Source of the DNA: Eleginops maclovinus
Taxonomy: Eukaryota; Chordata; Actinopteri; Perciformes; Eleginopidae
Reading direction: 5' to 3'
Assembly (NCBI RefSeq): GCF_036324505.1
Contig: NC_086357.1
Span: 18,106,793-18,170,792, forward strand
Length of the DNA: 64,000 bases
Under the pieces are notes generated by a model. The model saw only the letters and a list, made by a program, of their open reading frames with translations. It was not told where the DNA came from and searched no databases. Positions within the stretch are counted from its first letter, which is position 1, and each line of letters opens with the position of its first letter. Both the position numbers and the translations under genes were made by a program. Shown here one piece after another: positions 40,001 to 53,700 of the stretch.

Positions 40001-43000
40001 CAAGGAGAGAGTTGCACTCGCATTTAGAGAAATCTAAATGTGATTTTCTTGGGTTTAATTTACAGAAGACCTGCATGAGACCTGTGCAAAATTTCAAACT
40101 CCTCTCATGTCGAGAGTGGTTTATTTGAGTTGGGCATTTCACTTTGACGTAAATGTTTTTTAAAGTACAAATCTAAATGAACAGACTATCATTTTTTAAT
40201 GCGGTTAAGACCCAGCACTGTGTTAAAAAAGACTCCAGTTTGAAGGATTTTCATTGTCAATTTTGCAGATTACAGCAGATTTCCTTTTCATCAGAATCTC
40301 CTGACAAAGCTTCTGAGTTCTGGACCTTTTTTATTTTGGAATATGGCTAAAACCCAAACCTCAAATGTTATTCTACTCAGCAGAATAAAACTTCAATCTA
40401 CTGGACATATCAGTTTCTCCCCATACTGCCTGATTCCATTAGGTTTAAGTGTTTTGCTTCAAGGCAGTGAGTCTGGTGCCTCCCCACCTGATGTCCTATT
40501 GCACCAGACACCAGACGTAATTTTTGTCCTGTAGCTTTAAGACTTTTAGACGAAGGGATCATGCTAATTTGAATGTTTGAATCACTTTTGGTTCCGTTAC
40601 AATAAATAATAAATGTTTTATTATGATGTTGCCAAGTAAAAATACATTAAAATGCCAAAAAAGGTTCAAGAAAGATCAATAGGGGAAAATGTAAGTAAGT
40701 TCTCAGATGCCACTAACAAGTGTAGCTTTGATGATTAGAGAGCGGGTCCAAAATGGGCCGCCTATGCTTGGTTGACCATATGATACAAAACAGCATCTAC
40801 CGCTGACTCTTTGGTGCCTCCAGCTAAGTGCTTTGAAAATGAGAGCCCAGCATTTGATTCAATACAAATACAAATGACAAAGTGAGTTCTGTATCACTGA
40901 AGATTGAAGAAGCAGAACAGGTAAAATATACCCTGCAGAGAAGGGTGATGAAAATGAATGAGATCATTCACAGCAGGAATGATGCTTAATGTCATTCTTT
41001 ATCCAGTAGAAACAGCGGGACAGCATTGCCATCTGTGCCTTAATTATGGTAATATACAACAAGGACTCAAACCATACAAATATTAAGATTAATAAATAAA
41101 TTGCAGCCATTTTAATATTAAAAGTTCTTCCTGTGGTTCTCCTGCAATTCAAAATGTCTGCTTGCACAATTGTATACACTATATAAATGTAAAGCTCAAT
41201 GTAATTGGCACAACATAAGGAGCAGGTGTGAGTAATAACGACTCCCACATTGAAAAGTACCCTTTAGTCATATCAACAGGTGGTATGTAGGCTCCCAATT
41301 AAACTGATGGAGCTACTGTATCTTGCAAGTGCTCACAGTCGTGACGAGAATTGTGGAGCACTAAAGATTCAGCATTAAAATACCTTCTTATCTGTGATGT
41401 TATAAAACAACTTTCAAGCTTCCAAGACAAGTTAAAACAAATGAAGTATGGTGGAGGATATAACATCATTAGCATGATTGTATCAATTTTGCCAAGCCCA
41501 CAAATTGCCACATCGCAAATGCAAGCATTTTTGATTGTGCTCTTACATCCCACATCCGAGTTCTTAGTTTTTCTTTATCATTGTTCTTGATGCACTCCCT
41601 TTCCCTATGCTGTGCAGAAGTGTGTTTGTCCTTTTGAATGTTTCTGGCTGCTCGAAAAAGAAAGAACTTTTATTACAATCATAATGTAAGATGTCCAATA
41701 TGATTGGAAGGCTTACTCCATGTTTCTGTGTCTTTGCTGCCTTATACATTTTGTTGCTTAGCCTTATAAAAAATGTGCAAATGATGGTGCCCCATTTTGT
41801 GGGATAAAAAGAAGGTTTTCACAAAACCAAAAAAAACCCCACAATGTATCATACAACAGTGTGCAGGCTCGGGGAAGTCAAGGGGACTCAGGTTTGCTGT
41901 TTCATGAAAGATTTTATACTAAATATGAGTTTAATTTGGACCAATGTGGTGCTTTTGTAGTGTGGTGGTGTTTTTTGAAAGGATTATTGTATTAAAACAA
42001 AAATGACTGTAACATATCTGATGATTGACTTATTTCCTAAACAGATATGGTCATTGGTGTCCTGTTTAAACTAATATGGATAGTTCAGAATCAAATAGAC
42101 AAATTTCTAATTGAAAAAAATCTAATTAGGGGGCAGTCTCTCTTGATAAACGGAAACCAATATATTTAGATGCATCATCCTGCCCTGGCTGCAAATGGTA
42201 TTCCTATTGATTATAGCATGCAGCTTCGCAAAGGTCAAAGAAGCCATTAAAAAAGAATGGCCTTCTTGATATATACTTTGAAGAACATTATATGTTGAAC
42301 GCTCAACCTACACATAAAATGAAACCACAACAGACATATCATTATGTATTCTGAAAAAATAATAAGAGAAAAACTCTATTGTTGAAGAGTCCAAACATGA
42401 CTTTTGTATGAGTGCATCCTGAGAGATATTTGAGAGACTTGCAGAGGCCCTTCTCACCTGAGGGACATGTCACTCCAAGCAAATTAAAGAAATCATAGAG
42501 AGGTTAATTTGACATTCAGCACCAATGCTTGGTAAGTCCCGTTGCAGTAAGCAATTTCCCACATTGTGTAGGGAAGCTTTGAGTATACCTTCTTCAGGGC
42601 TGCAATACGTAGATAGGGCAGGCATCGCTGAAGAATCCATTATAGCATAGAGCAGCATTTTCTACATCAATTTATCCTTTTAACTCTTGAAAACGAAGAA
42701 CAACCCACGCTGCTACATTGTGTGCTTCTGCCTTCAGGCCCTAACTCAAGGTGTGGGCCAGAAGTAGGGGTAGAATCACACTATGTGCGGGACCTGCCTG
42801 AAAAACACGCTGTTAGTCTGCCTTGATACATAACCCCTATGCTGCTCCCTGGAAGTCAATCTGAGGTAAAATCCAGAGTGAAAATGGGCAAAAAAGTGCC
42901 TGAAGTCTTGTCTGATTGCATGTACTGCCGCCACATCGACCTTACTGTTACTTTCTGTGCTTAGATATTTAGCCAGATGAACTGCAGGCAGGGAAACACA

Positions 43001-45902
43001 ATTTCAGGCACTGTACTTGGTGGTTTGAGAGATCTATTTGACTGTGGGATCGCAAAGGATTTATGTTCAAAGTTTAAAAAAAACTTGTTCTTTGGAGTAT
43101 AGTGTAGTGGGTAAGAAATGAGCCGAAATTAAACTCCACACCGAGCTCAACTGTGCTTATTTTCATTGAATTAATTGTCTGGGCTACAACAACCTGTGGA
43201 ATAATAAATCTGTCCTGTTTAGCCAAAGATTGAATACTTAACATTCCGTTGTATGTATTCAGAGTTGGTAGCTTTAACAACAATTAGAAAAAAACACAAA
43301 GATGTTATCTGTATATATTTACAAGGTTAATATGTGGTACAGGGATGATTCAGAAGAGTCAACTCAATCATAGAGTCAAAACACATACTATAACTAACCT
43401 TGTAGCGCACACCTTTCAGTCTGTTGCAAGGAAGTATAACTTTGGTGGCAGACTGCTAGTACAAAGACTCTCATCCTTTCCCTAATTTTAGAAAATAATC
43501 CAGGAACAATACAGAGAACTAGGGTTGCGGCAGCCGAACACTGTAATGTTTTGAGATCTGTTTTAGAGATAGCCACCCAGACTTGTCATTGTCACATGAA
43601 AATAGTCCTTGTTCTGAAGCCCTTTGTTTTCAATGGGTCTGTACATCAAAAATAGTTATTCCACTGTAATTTAGAGGAGTTTTGGGGGTGGGCGTTAAAG
43701 AGTTACAAAAAAAGGTTGCTGCCTGTACTCACCGAATCAACTATGGCTGCCAGCAGCCATTAAATATGTGAAGAGTTCTCAATATCACATTTTAGTTTTA
43801 AAAAAAGGGTCTACTATTCATCATGTCACTTACACTTCAATAAAGCATGCGCCAATTGAGCGCCTCTTTAGTTCGCAATACTTAGCTCAACAGCTGAATG
43901 GGAAAGTGTTAGACATGGCTCCCGCTGTTGATATTTGAAATGTAAAATGCAGCATAACTCTTTATCTTTCACCTCCCATCGTGTTTAAAGCATGCTCAAG
44001 TGTCAGCCCTTGAACTGCGCATCAGCTCATTGCAAACGAGGAAAGGAACCCAATGCTGAATGAGAGATGCCTGGTGAACAGACCGCCAGAAACCTGTTTA
44101 GCATCTCTTATAGAGCTACCAATTTCAATGCAACATGGCAGGCACAACTCAAGGTATGTAGCAGCGAAATAAATCAAGTTTGAATAATTCAATGCATCGT
44201 TCAAATTGAAACAGACTAAGTTACTGTACATTTCACTTGCCGTTGCGACTTCAGTTCAGGACCAACCAAGTTCTATCGGGTCCAGCTTTGAGTAAGCTGC
44301 AGCAGCTATACTTCAGTGACTTGTCAATGTACTGTAGAGGATGCTGACATCTGTTTCTTGGAGGGAAGTTTGGGGAAAATGCACCTTTCGATCTTAAATG
44401 AAATGGCAAAAAAACTCTGTGTATTTGATAAATGTACACTTAAAAAAAAAGGAGAGAGAAATGTGTCCGAGCTGAGTCCTACCACAGGAAACTATCAAAT
44501 ATGTATTGTAGTATTCTAGTCAGCCTTTTCAAAGGTCACACTTCTATCCCATGGATTCAAATCTCAATTGAAAGAGTTTATCGAAGCAATTTTGCCGAGC
44601 TATCCACCCAACCAAACCGGACTGAAAGACCATGTTAAAGGCTACTTTACCCCCCTCACTATGACCTATGGAACAGTGGTGAGGAACCACAGCACAGGAC
44701 TCCATGCGTAAGCAATACCCTGAAAGGCTGACATGTCACCCAGATATGGTGAGCTATAGGAGTAATGTAAGGAGTAATGTAAGAAGAGATGTAGAGAGCT
44801 AAATTAAAATTGACGGAGTGGCTTCTAGCAGTATTACCACTGTATGACTAAGAGTATTTCTGCTTTAAATTAAGCTTTTAGCTAACCATAAAATTTGTTT
44901 GAGAACATCAGCATTCTGGAGGAGGAGCTGAAGGGCCTAAAATGATCTCATTGATACTCATAAACTTGGCAGCTTCCCATTAATTATTTTCAATTGGTCA
45001 TTGAATGCAGCATTGTAACAGTCGGGGGTACAATCCTTGCTCAAGGGCACATCAAAAGCGGTTAATAAGGTTAGGGCGAGCATGAAACAGTCACTTTGCA
45101 CATCCAGATTTCACCAGCTGATAAAGGGACTCGGGCGGGCTTTCCAGTCATGAGCGCCCTTATCATGTAGCAATCATCCCAAACTCCTGAGGACTTGACT
45201 GCCAAGCACAAATTTTACACGGGTAATTAAACTGCTACACAAAACACCAGTGATGATTTAAGCACATTAAGCTTCACACATGCTGGCACCGTCTTTTCTC
45301 GCAGCAGCATGTCAGCTAAGATAATATTTATGTCACAAGTACTTCCTAAAGTTTGAGTTTCTCTGAATAAGGAATATGAAGAAAGAATTGATATGCACAC
45401 AACGTGAGCCAAATTATCGGATCAATAAGCAGTTTATGGTCAAACTTCACTGGATGTACAGAGTGTATTATTAGCTTGCAGTTTGCTGGTTGGCAGGAAT
45501 GGGAAAATGCAAAAAGAAAACAGTCGGAGTGGGAATAGGAACTTGACAGTCAGTCAAGGCAATTTATCATCCTATCAAACTTCACTGACTGCTGCAGCAG
45601 AACTATCAACGCTGCAAAAACTCACAAACCTCACCCCAAAATGGCTGAGTGTTGAAGAGAGTAAGGTCCACAAATACAACCTGCCATGTAGCCACGTTTG
45701 TCACTTATAGCCATTTCACCTGCTTGGCCTCACGTCACTGAAAGCAATTTCTTCCACCAAATACAAACAGCACCGGTTTTATGATGGGGTGTAACAACAA
45801 GACAGGTGTTAAAGTAATTCATGATTCAAACTAATGGTTTGTTACTTAATACATAAAATGTTTGAAGGGAAAAATCTATAAAAGTTGAAATGGGTTGTCC
45901 CC

Positions 45903-45966
45903 TTCCTGAATTGAAAGTTGTCTTGCAAATGCTATTTTACAATTACATCCTTCTATACTGTATATT
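45903..45966 (+). repeat. 64-bp direct repeat, left copy, flanking arm 1
   Basis: It matches 46372-46435 at 63 of 64 positions (one C/T difference). The two copies sit exactly on either side of the 405-bp insertion, as a target duplication would, though 64 bp is far longer than that of any common transposon family. Confidence 0.93.
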
Positions 45967-46371
45967 TACATTTGATAATTTAGCTGTAGTTCACCAGGCA
46001 TGTTATTATATTTCTGCTGAAAATGCAACACTTATTGCAATAATAATTTATCAAAGTATTCATGTCGATACAGTGTTACTTCTAGCTCCTAAAAAATATA
46101 TATATTTTTGCCTTAACAAGGGAAAATCCAATCCTTCTCCACTGAGAGAAGGTTAACATAATGTCCAACTGAATCATGGAGATTGAGTATTAAGGTACCT
46201 GGTATGATATTACCAAAAGTGAGAGATTATTTTAAGCATGTTTGGTCTTTTTGCTGTAAAGTTGAAAAAAAAAAAAGATTTCCACCTTTTACTCTCTAAT
46301 GTTAAATCATATATGAGTAATGTTGTTAAGCCAGAGGTTGCATATTTGAAGTGCTGATCTTGTTCTGTATT
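45967..46371 (+). repeat. inverted duplication, arm 1 (inserted copy in intron 3)
   Basis: A 405-bp insertion made up almost entirely of the reverse complement of 48730-49133 and bracketed by a 64-bp direct repeat (45903-45966 and 46372-46435). In the pre-mRNA this arm is complementary to arm 2. The intervening 2.36 kb, including exon 3, would form the loop. The high identity implies a recent origin. Confidence 0.93.
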
Positions 46372-46435
46372 TTCTTGAATTGAAAGTTGTCTTGCAAATG
46401 CTATTTTACAATTACATCCTTCTATACTGTATATT
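46372..46435 (+). repeat. 64-bp direct repeat, right copy, flanking arm 1
   Basis: Right-hand partner of 45903-45966. Similarity stops abruptly after the shared tatatt, so the boundary is sharp. Confidence 0.93.
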
Positions 46436-48585
46436 AACTAAATGTAATACACCTTCACACATTTGAAAAGTTTGAGATAATAAATTATTTTATATCAATG
46501 AACCTTTATTTTATTAAAAAAAAAGTTGTGAAATTGCATACCATCAAAAGTATACAAGCTTTATTTGTCAAAAACATCCAAATGTCAAATTTGGTGAATG
46601 ACAATGACAAAATTTAAGCTTCAACATATCTTTATAGGAGTTATATCATAATTACAATTTTTTTTCCAATTTGTAAGAAAAACAAATTGTTAAACCATAT
46701 AACTGTGGGAGGGAGGGACCATTATCTATTTAGTTTTTAGTATGTGTAAATAGTATTCAAGCAGTTGGGCTGCAGGTCTGCTCCTTTCTGACTGGTTATT
46801 CATAACTAAATATTTCCATTGATGTGGCTGCACATTCAGGTTGCCTGTGCGATGGTTGGAGCAGACTGTTCTTCATATCCGAGAGATTGAATGGAATTCC
46901 ATCGATAGGTAATTAGCCTATTACAACCTTTCATTTTTACAACGTCCTTTAGACAAATCGCCCTCACTACAAAAACCGACTCAAAGATCCCATGGCAAAT
47001 GGCTTCTTTTCTGATGTGATGTGAGACAGTCTGTGATTACATTTAGTCCCGGGCCCTTTTATTTGACCAGCATATCATTTCTTTCCCGGCATACTTCAAA
47101 GTGTGGATACTTCAAAGTAGAATGAGTGACTGCCACTCGGACTCTGAAGATGGCTCTTTTGATCATCTTCTGAAACTCCCTTAACGCAATCAGGGCAAGC
47201 ACACCAGAGAGGTGGTTTTGACAGCCATAAGATAAATGCAGTCATCCTCACAGCTATCAGATAAGCACAGCATGCTCTAATCCATTAATATGAAAATGAG
47301 GGAGGACTAGAATTGGCTGGGTGGAGGCTTTGCAGCAACAGTTAAATGCTTTGGAATGAGTTTATCAAAGGGAAGATTCAGTATTCAAAGCACTTAATGG
47401 CGTATGTGTGCTCTGACACTGAGCCAACTAAATAAATGATTATGATAATTAAAAAAAATCTTTGTTAATGCACCTTAAATGATGGTGTACAAATTGCCAA
47501 AGTAAATCACTGGTCCCCCTGCAGTGATGAGAGCTGCCTTTTGTATACTGTAAATCCTTAATACACATGAGCAGAATGTGCTATGGTTACACATTGCCTT
47601 AAACTAGCAACAAAAGCAAGGGCTTGGTCTTTTGTTATTTGTTAACGGTTTAAAGAGTGGCATTTTATATTGAAATTAACATGTAGACATTTTTTTGTTT
47701 AGTGCTTTAACTGCTCTACAGCATATGAACAATTTCCCCTAGCATAGATTTATTATATTTTAAAAGAAGATGTATTTTTCTACCACTGATTTCATTACTT
47801 AAAGTTAAGCCCTACAGAGGTCCAGCAGTAACAATAAGTAACAATGTCAATTCTGGCAGGCAGAAAATAAGATCATCATCTAGCTCAAAGGATGTTAATA
47901 AGATTTGAATAAATCAATACGCACATATACTGCTGAAGCGGCAAGTTCCATGTGATACGGTGTTCTAAAAGGATATTTTCCATTATGCCATACACTTTTC
48001 GAGCTGCAAGCATCTCGAGTCAGAATATTTTGAGAAAAAATCATCCCTGTCCCTCTCAGGTCTGAACAACAACTTCAAAACTAATACGACACATCCTTGT
48101 AGAGTCCAGGTTGTTTCTATATTACGACTTAAAGATCCTGATCACACAGAAGATGGAAAAACAAATTCCAATTTAAAGGCGTGTCAACAAGTTATTCCCT
48201 TTTCTATATTGGTAGGTAGGTGGAACCATTTTATTGAACTGACTCTCAGAAAAACAACTCATTTACCTTTGGCATGGTTGTTGAAGGAGCTCAATATGTG
48301 ATCAGGTCTCACTGATTTTGTATGCTTATTTGAATATTTATTACATTTATCCATTCCACCTCCCTTCTTCTGTCATGGACCTAGCTCATAAATTTTTTTC
48401 TTTGTTCCTTCCCCCTCCATCTGAAACATAACTACCAGTCCTCTCTCGTCCTCTGTCTATCACCTATTGATCCTGCCCATGCCTCCTCATTTCCGCTAAC
48501 AATTCGTCCTCCCATACGTCTGTTCATCCATGCATCCACTTGCCAATTCATTAGCATAGATGTGTGAGAGGTGAAGTGAACTCAC

Positions 48586-48711
48586 CTGATGGGGTTATGT
48601 GTCTCCAGGAAATGCTTGGCTCAGGTTTCCCACTGGCTGTGCAGATGAGCGACACATTGCTGCCCTCGTTTACCGTGATGTCAGAGGAAATGTCATATAT
48701 CTTGGGCGGAA
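48586..48711 (-). CDS. negr1: negr1 exon 3: first half of Ig domain 2
   Basis: This 126-base exon (phase 1 in, phase 1 out, 42 codons' worth) encodes the Ig1-Ig2 linker and the A-C strands of the second Ig domain. It opens by completing a Val codon, followed by [16 protein letters not shown]. It carries the first Ig2 cysteine (in SLIC), an N-glycosylation sequon (NVS) and the core tryptophan in SISWRH, as expected for an I-set domain. The 3' splice site reads ttttttctag with the exon starting at 48711; the 5' splice site is CAG|gtgag after 48586. The length is a multiple of three, so skipping would keep frame but destroy Ig2. The exon lies between two arms of an inverted duplication (48730-49133 and 45967-46371), the nearer arm ending 18 bases upstream of its first base. 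Confidence 0.95.
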
Positions 48712-48729
48712 CTAGAAAAAAGGAAGACA

Positions 48730-49133
48730 AAAATACAGAACAAGATCAGCACTTCAAATATGCAACCTCTGGCTCAACAACATTACTCATATATGATTTA
48801 ACATTAGAGAGTAAAAGGTGGAAATCCTTTTTTTTTCTCAACTTTACAGCAAAAAGACCAAACATGCTTAAAATAATCTCTCACTTTTGGTAATATCATA
48901 CCAGGTACCTTAATACTCAATCTCCATGATTCAGTTGGACATTATGTTAACCCTCTCTCAGTGGAGAAGGATTGGATTTTCCCTTGTTAAGGCAAAAATA
49001 TATATATTTTTAGGAGCTAGAAGTAACACTGTATCGACATGAATACTTTGATAAATTATTATTGCAATAAGTGTTGCCTTTTCAGCAGAAATATAATAAC
49101 ATGCCTGGTGAACTACAGCTAAATTATCAAATG
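48730..49133 (-). repeat. inverted duplication, arm 2 (upstream of exon 3, probable source copy)
   Basis: These 404 bases are the reverse complement of 45967-46371, with about seven single-base or A-run differences seen by eye. The arm abuts the 3' end of intron 2, 18 bases upstream of exon 3, so the branch point most likely lies inside it. Its flanks show no target duplication and no transposon-like ends, suggesting it is original intron sequence rather than an inserted element. Confidence 0.93.
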
Positions 49134-49729
49134 GATCAACTATCACACACTGAGTCAGCTTTTCTCATGCTACCATAGTTTTCTCATCTTCAAATGTATT
49201 GGCTTGTTACATGTGAGCTTGATAGCTTGCTAGCATGTAAGCCAGGCTGTAGTGAAGGGCTGCATTCAGCTGTCTGTGTCTGCTAACAGAGCATTATAAA
49301 CTCAACCGTCATTTAAAACAATGAGATCATCGTGGGCATAATTTATTTTGTGTGTATTTCACAACCGTTAGCAGAGATTAAGCCGTTAACTGTAACTATG
49401 TATAATATTTCCTGACAAATCCTTCGTTTGGCACAGTCATTTCCCAAACAGATATTCACAAGAACAAAAAGCAGACATTTTTAAATGAAATGAAAGGAAA
49501 GAAATGAGACGTGGGCATTGATTCATTGGTCTGGAACTACAATACAGTTAAGGTGGTTTGGAAGCTGAGTTTTTTGAGCGAGTGCAGCTCATCAAAAGTC
49601 TTTGCTGGACATCACTTACAGACATAATTGGCAAAGTTAAGTGCACTTGAATCTTAACGGTGCTTTGATGTTAAAAGCTTCGGTATTTAGGCCGCTGAAA
49701 ACACATGCAGCTGACCACAAAGGCATTTG

Positions 49730-49907
<178 letters not shown>

Positions 49908-50466
49908 CTTATGAGACACTATTTTAATCTGCAAGATTTGAATCTCAGAGGGAGCTTTTCTGCAGTGGACTGTGCTATACAGTAATGGCTTCTCAGTCGT
50001 CTGGGGCTTCAAACTATTCAACCCTCCGATCCCTCCTGATGCTAAAAAAAACTAACAAAAGAAAAGTTGATTCAACAAATTCACGAGTTCCTCTTTCGAC
50101 CTACCAACAATTTTTGGTTTTCTTTTGTCATTGAGTTCTGTCCAGTTTAGCTGCAGCAAACCTCCTCTTAACGCCATTATAGGCACAATACAGAGGAGGT
50201 GGCGAGTGAATAAATTAACATTTTTTACAGTTCTAAAAATACTGATTTGTGGTCTGGACCCACCACCTTACCACTGCTCATCAACATAAAGCCCATATAG
50301 ACTGTTCCACAACCTGAATACATTGACTGGATGAGCATTAATTATATATTAGGAGATAATAGCTGACTATCAAACACAAGATGGTGCCTCATTAAAACCA
50401 TCATTACTCATATAACTGGAAGCTTTATGGTGCAAGGAAAAAAACATCTCTGATTTACAGATGGTA

Positions 50467-50733
50467 TCACCCCAGCCAGTGTTGACCAAGTCGCAAACCG
50501 GCAAAGTGCTCAAAGTTATGACGGACTGCCCTGGAGAACATTCTCATCACTGGTGTTTTTTGTGTTTCGGGGGGATAGGCGTCATTTTTGATCCACAGAT
50601 CCCGATCTAAATGAGATGAAAGCGGACCTTCAGTGGGAGGCGATGTTGAATCTAGGTTATTGCTTGTCAGACTCCTGTGTTTACCTGCTGTAGGACCCCA
50701 CTGTTGACACATCTCCTCAGTGTCTGATAGCAC
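50467..50733 (-). other. 88-codon open frame of unknown nature in intron 2
   Basis: A minus-strand ATG-to-stop frame with mixed amino-acid use, including WIKNDAYPPETQKTPVMRMF near its C-terminal half, unlike the low-complexity frames nearby. I recognise no family. A decayed retroelement fragment is possible, as is chance. No promoter, splice or repeat evidence supports expression. Confidence 0.15.
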
Positions 50734-53700
50734 AAAATTGAAAATGTTGGGGTTGTCTACTGATCCTATCTCTCCCTGGCAAGGCCCGAGAGGTTTTCTA
50801 AGGTTAAGATGAGGAGCCCTCCATTTTTCAGCTCAAAGCCACTGTAGCAGTTGCTTTACTGCATGATAATGTTTGCTGCAGCGGAAAATAACAAAGTTAT
50901 AAAAACGGAATAAAAGATCAATAGAAATCAGTCAAACCCTAGACAAATGGGAATATCTGCGAAGAACAGCATATTATTCTCCAGACAGCAATCCAAACTG
51001 TTGTTTCATGTCTTCAAAAACTATAGAACACAAAAAACAAACTGTATTTCGGTCACCACAAACACATGTTTACGTTTGAATTATTGTGTAAACTTTAAGT
51101 AATTACGAAACTGAAACAAAATCAATTGCAGGTTAACTTCTTTTTGCCAGTCTCCTTACGGTCAATTTACTGCTCACTGTTCAGTTTGAAACATGTTATA
51201 TTATCTAGGGAACAGTGTATGAGTGATAGAGGGACTTCGGACAGACGTAATGCATAAACAAAATATGATTCTGCCATCTGTTGTCCCTCATCAAATAAAC
51301 CCCATCCTAAACATGATCGTACAGTGAGTCTCGTTGCTAGGTAACAGTGCTGAGACAATGCAAGCACTGTTGCAGAGGGGCCAAAGGATGGACACTTGAT
51401 ATTGAGCGATCAAAGGGAGGTTCCAGTTAGCAACTAGCAACTTAAATGGATTTGAAATTCCACACTTACAACTTTAAAGTGTTGTTCTTAATGGTGAAAT
51501 TTTAAGATTGATTCATAATTGTTGAGGACACACTCGGTTTATTTATGTGAATGTGCATACGTTTGCGTGCGAGTGGTGTTTGATCAGAATAGTTTACATA
51601 GTATCATCAACAATTGCTATGTATAAAGAACAATGACAGTGAATGGGACCTTCACCTCATTTGACAGCCCTACAGCTATTAAACAGGAGTGTGATGCAGA
51701 AACTCAGAGCAAATATGCGAAACACTTGCATAAAGAATAACAGAGTTCAACCTTTGGTCACCGACTCAGATCATTTTCTGCCTTTTCTTTGCATTTCACA
51801 CCGAAAAAGAGAATTGAACCGAGTCTACCGGTAGTGTCAACAATCACAATGTTCCTCGTTGAGCTGAAAGGATACTGCGGAATAATTGAGTGAATGCCAG
51901 TGTTGCTCCTTAAAAAGCAGCATAGTGAAACCTACCTTACCTTGGCATACTATAATATAATACAGTTAAAGTGAAGCAAGTACAAAAAGAATCACCGGGT
52001 TTTTAAGGCATGCACCTCAAAGTGCAAGCATATTGCCGTAAGGGCACTGCAATACTGTTACAATGACACCCACTTAAGCTAAAGATACGAAGCTAAAAAT
52101 GAATATGGGTTACAATTTTGCCAGAGTTTCGGGTGAAAGATCAATACCAGGGGGAAACAGCTATCCTGGCTCTTTTTATCACTTACGAAATGTGCCTACC
52201 AGCGCCTCTTAAACTCATCAATAAAGGCGTCATATCCCAACATTAAATAAATGTTAGTTAACTACTTTACGAGGGGTAACATAGTGGGCTATTTTGTTTT
52301 TCTGAACAGTTGCTAGGCAACCATCGAAGACTCCGGAAAATGGTTGCCTCCAGCAAACTAATAAATAAAATGGGCATATATCCTGTACGTCAGCTTTGCA
52401 CTTTGTGTACCGATTATACATATGAAATAAAACGTGTTAATATAACATGATCATTTGTGTTATTTGCTGTGAAAAGCATAGCACTGTTAGAGAGAGCTTG
52501 GCTAGTTGTCTCCGATGTTTCCAGTCTTCATTTTAAGCTAAATAAATGGATACTAGCTCTAGCTCTTACTGGTATTGATCTTTGCCAGAAAGCAAATAAG
52601 CAATTTTTCCAAAATGTCAAGCTTTAAAAAAAAGTTCCCTAGCCCAGAATTATTCTTTTTTAAATCAGTTTGAGTGTTTTGCCAAACTGTTGCCGTCTTC
52701 GGTTGCTGTTTGTGACTAAAAGCAACTTCTTGGTTTTAGTAGGTTAGAAAAAGATTGTGGTCATGTCTGAGGTGCAAATTATTTACATGGATTTTCATCC
52801 CGGTTGTAAAAAGCCTTTTAGACACTGTTACAGGAATCCTCGCTTGCCAATTTCTTGGTTACCACATTACCTTGAAAGCCTGCAAAGTCCATTACCATCA
52901 TTTTTTTTCCTAGGGTTACAACTCACTGAGTGCCCTATATTATCCCTTTTACACCTCCTCCGCCTCTTGAAACATCACAGACGATTGTGACTGTGCTGCC
53001 CTCTGAACAACATATTATAACTCATCCCTCAATACCTACACATGGCTGGTTGTTTTTCCTTAGGCGCTAATTCAGTAACTATGCTATGATTGTCATGTTT
53101 GCCATGTTTGCCCATTCCTCTCTAATTTTCCCTTCTCCAGCTCTGCGGGAGGTGCTGAGAGTGAACTGCCACAGCTGATCTGGGCGGCATCATCTCCCTC
53201 CTGGCAGACGCCTCCGGTGAATAAATAAGCCTCTAATGACGCCACCTTGAATTACTGAAATGCTTACAGCTGCAGTATTAACATGCAGGGGTTTTACTTC
53301 TTGAGCTGCAAAGTGGGATGCACACAACTGGGTTCTTCTATGAATTGTGACAGGTCTCTCCAGGATGACTTCTGCTACCAAATTGCAGGACCCCATTACT
53401 GGCTAAACCTACTGCCATCCAGCTTTCCAATTAGAGCACAGAGGGGAAGCCAGGCCACTTGTGGTAATGGATGGTAGTATTGGCTTTGGGGAGGTAGAGT
53501 CAGGGAGATATGATAGGGAGGGAGAGATAAAAGGAGAAGAGAAAATCCTGCTTCATTTTCTGTAATTCAAATGCTTCATTTGTCCACCATCATCCCACAC
53601 ACACTGCAGAAGTGGTAAAAATGGAAAAGGTTCTATAACCGCCCAGGGCATTTTTACTGTCCAAACACAATAGGATGGAATGGTCTCATTAAAATGCAGA

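Larger units (their letters stand above)
36320..48585 (-). other. negr1: negr1 intron 3 (12,266 bp)
   Basis: It joins exons 3 and 4 in phase 1. It holds the compound tetranucleotide repeat (36.9-37.0 kb), the inserted inverted arm with its 64-bp flanking repeats (45.9-46.4 kb) and a short direct repetition of ggagtaatgtaa near 44.76 kb. I see no coding frame, RNA gene or intact mobile element in the remainder. Confidence 0.85.

Noticed and set aside
45890..46156. Plus-strand frame sharing DNLAVVHQACYYIS with a minus-strand frame at 48958-49146, considered as a duplicated coding element
   Set aside because: The shared peptide simply reflects the inverted DNA duplication; neither frame has a domain and both run through AT-rich intron sequence.
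26300..48711. Assignment of the Ig exons to lsamp, ntm, opcml or iglon5
   Set aside because: The linker VPPKIYDIS, the segment [22 protein letters not shown] and the IIEPTT stalk fit NEGR1, whereas the other IgLONs differ at these positions as I recall them.
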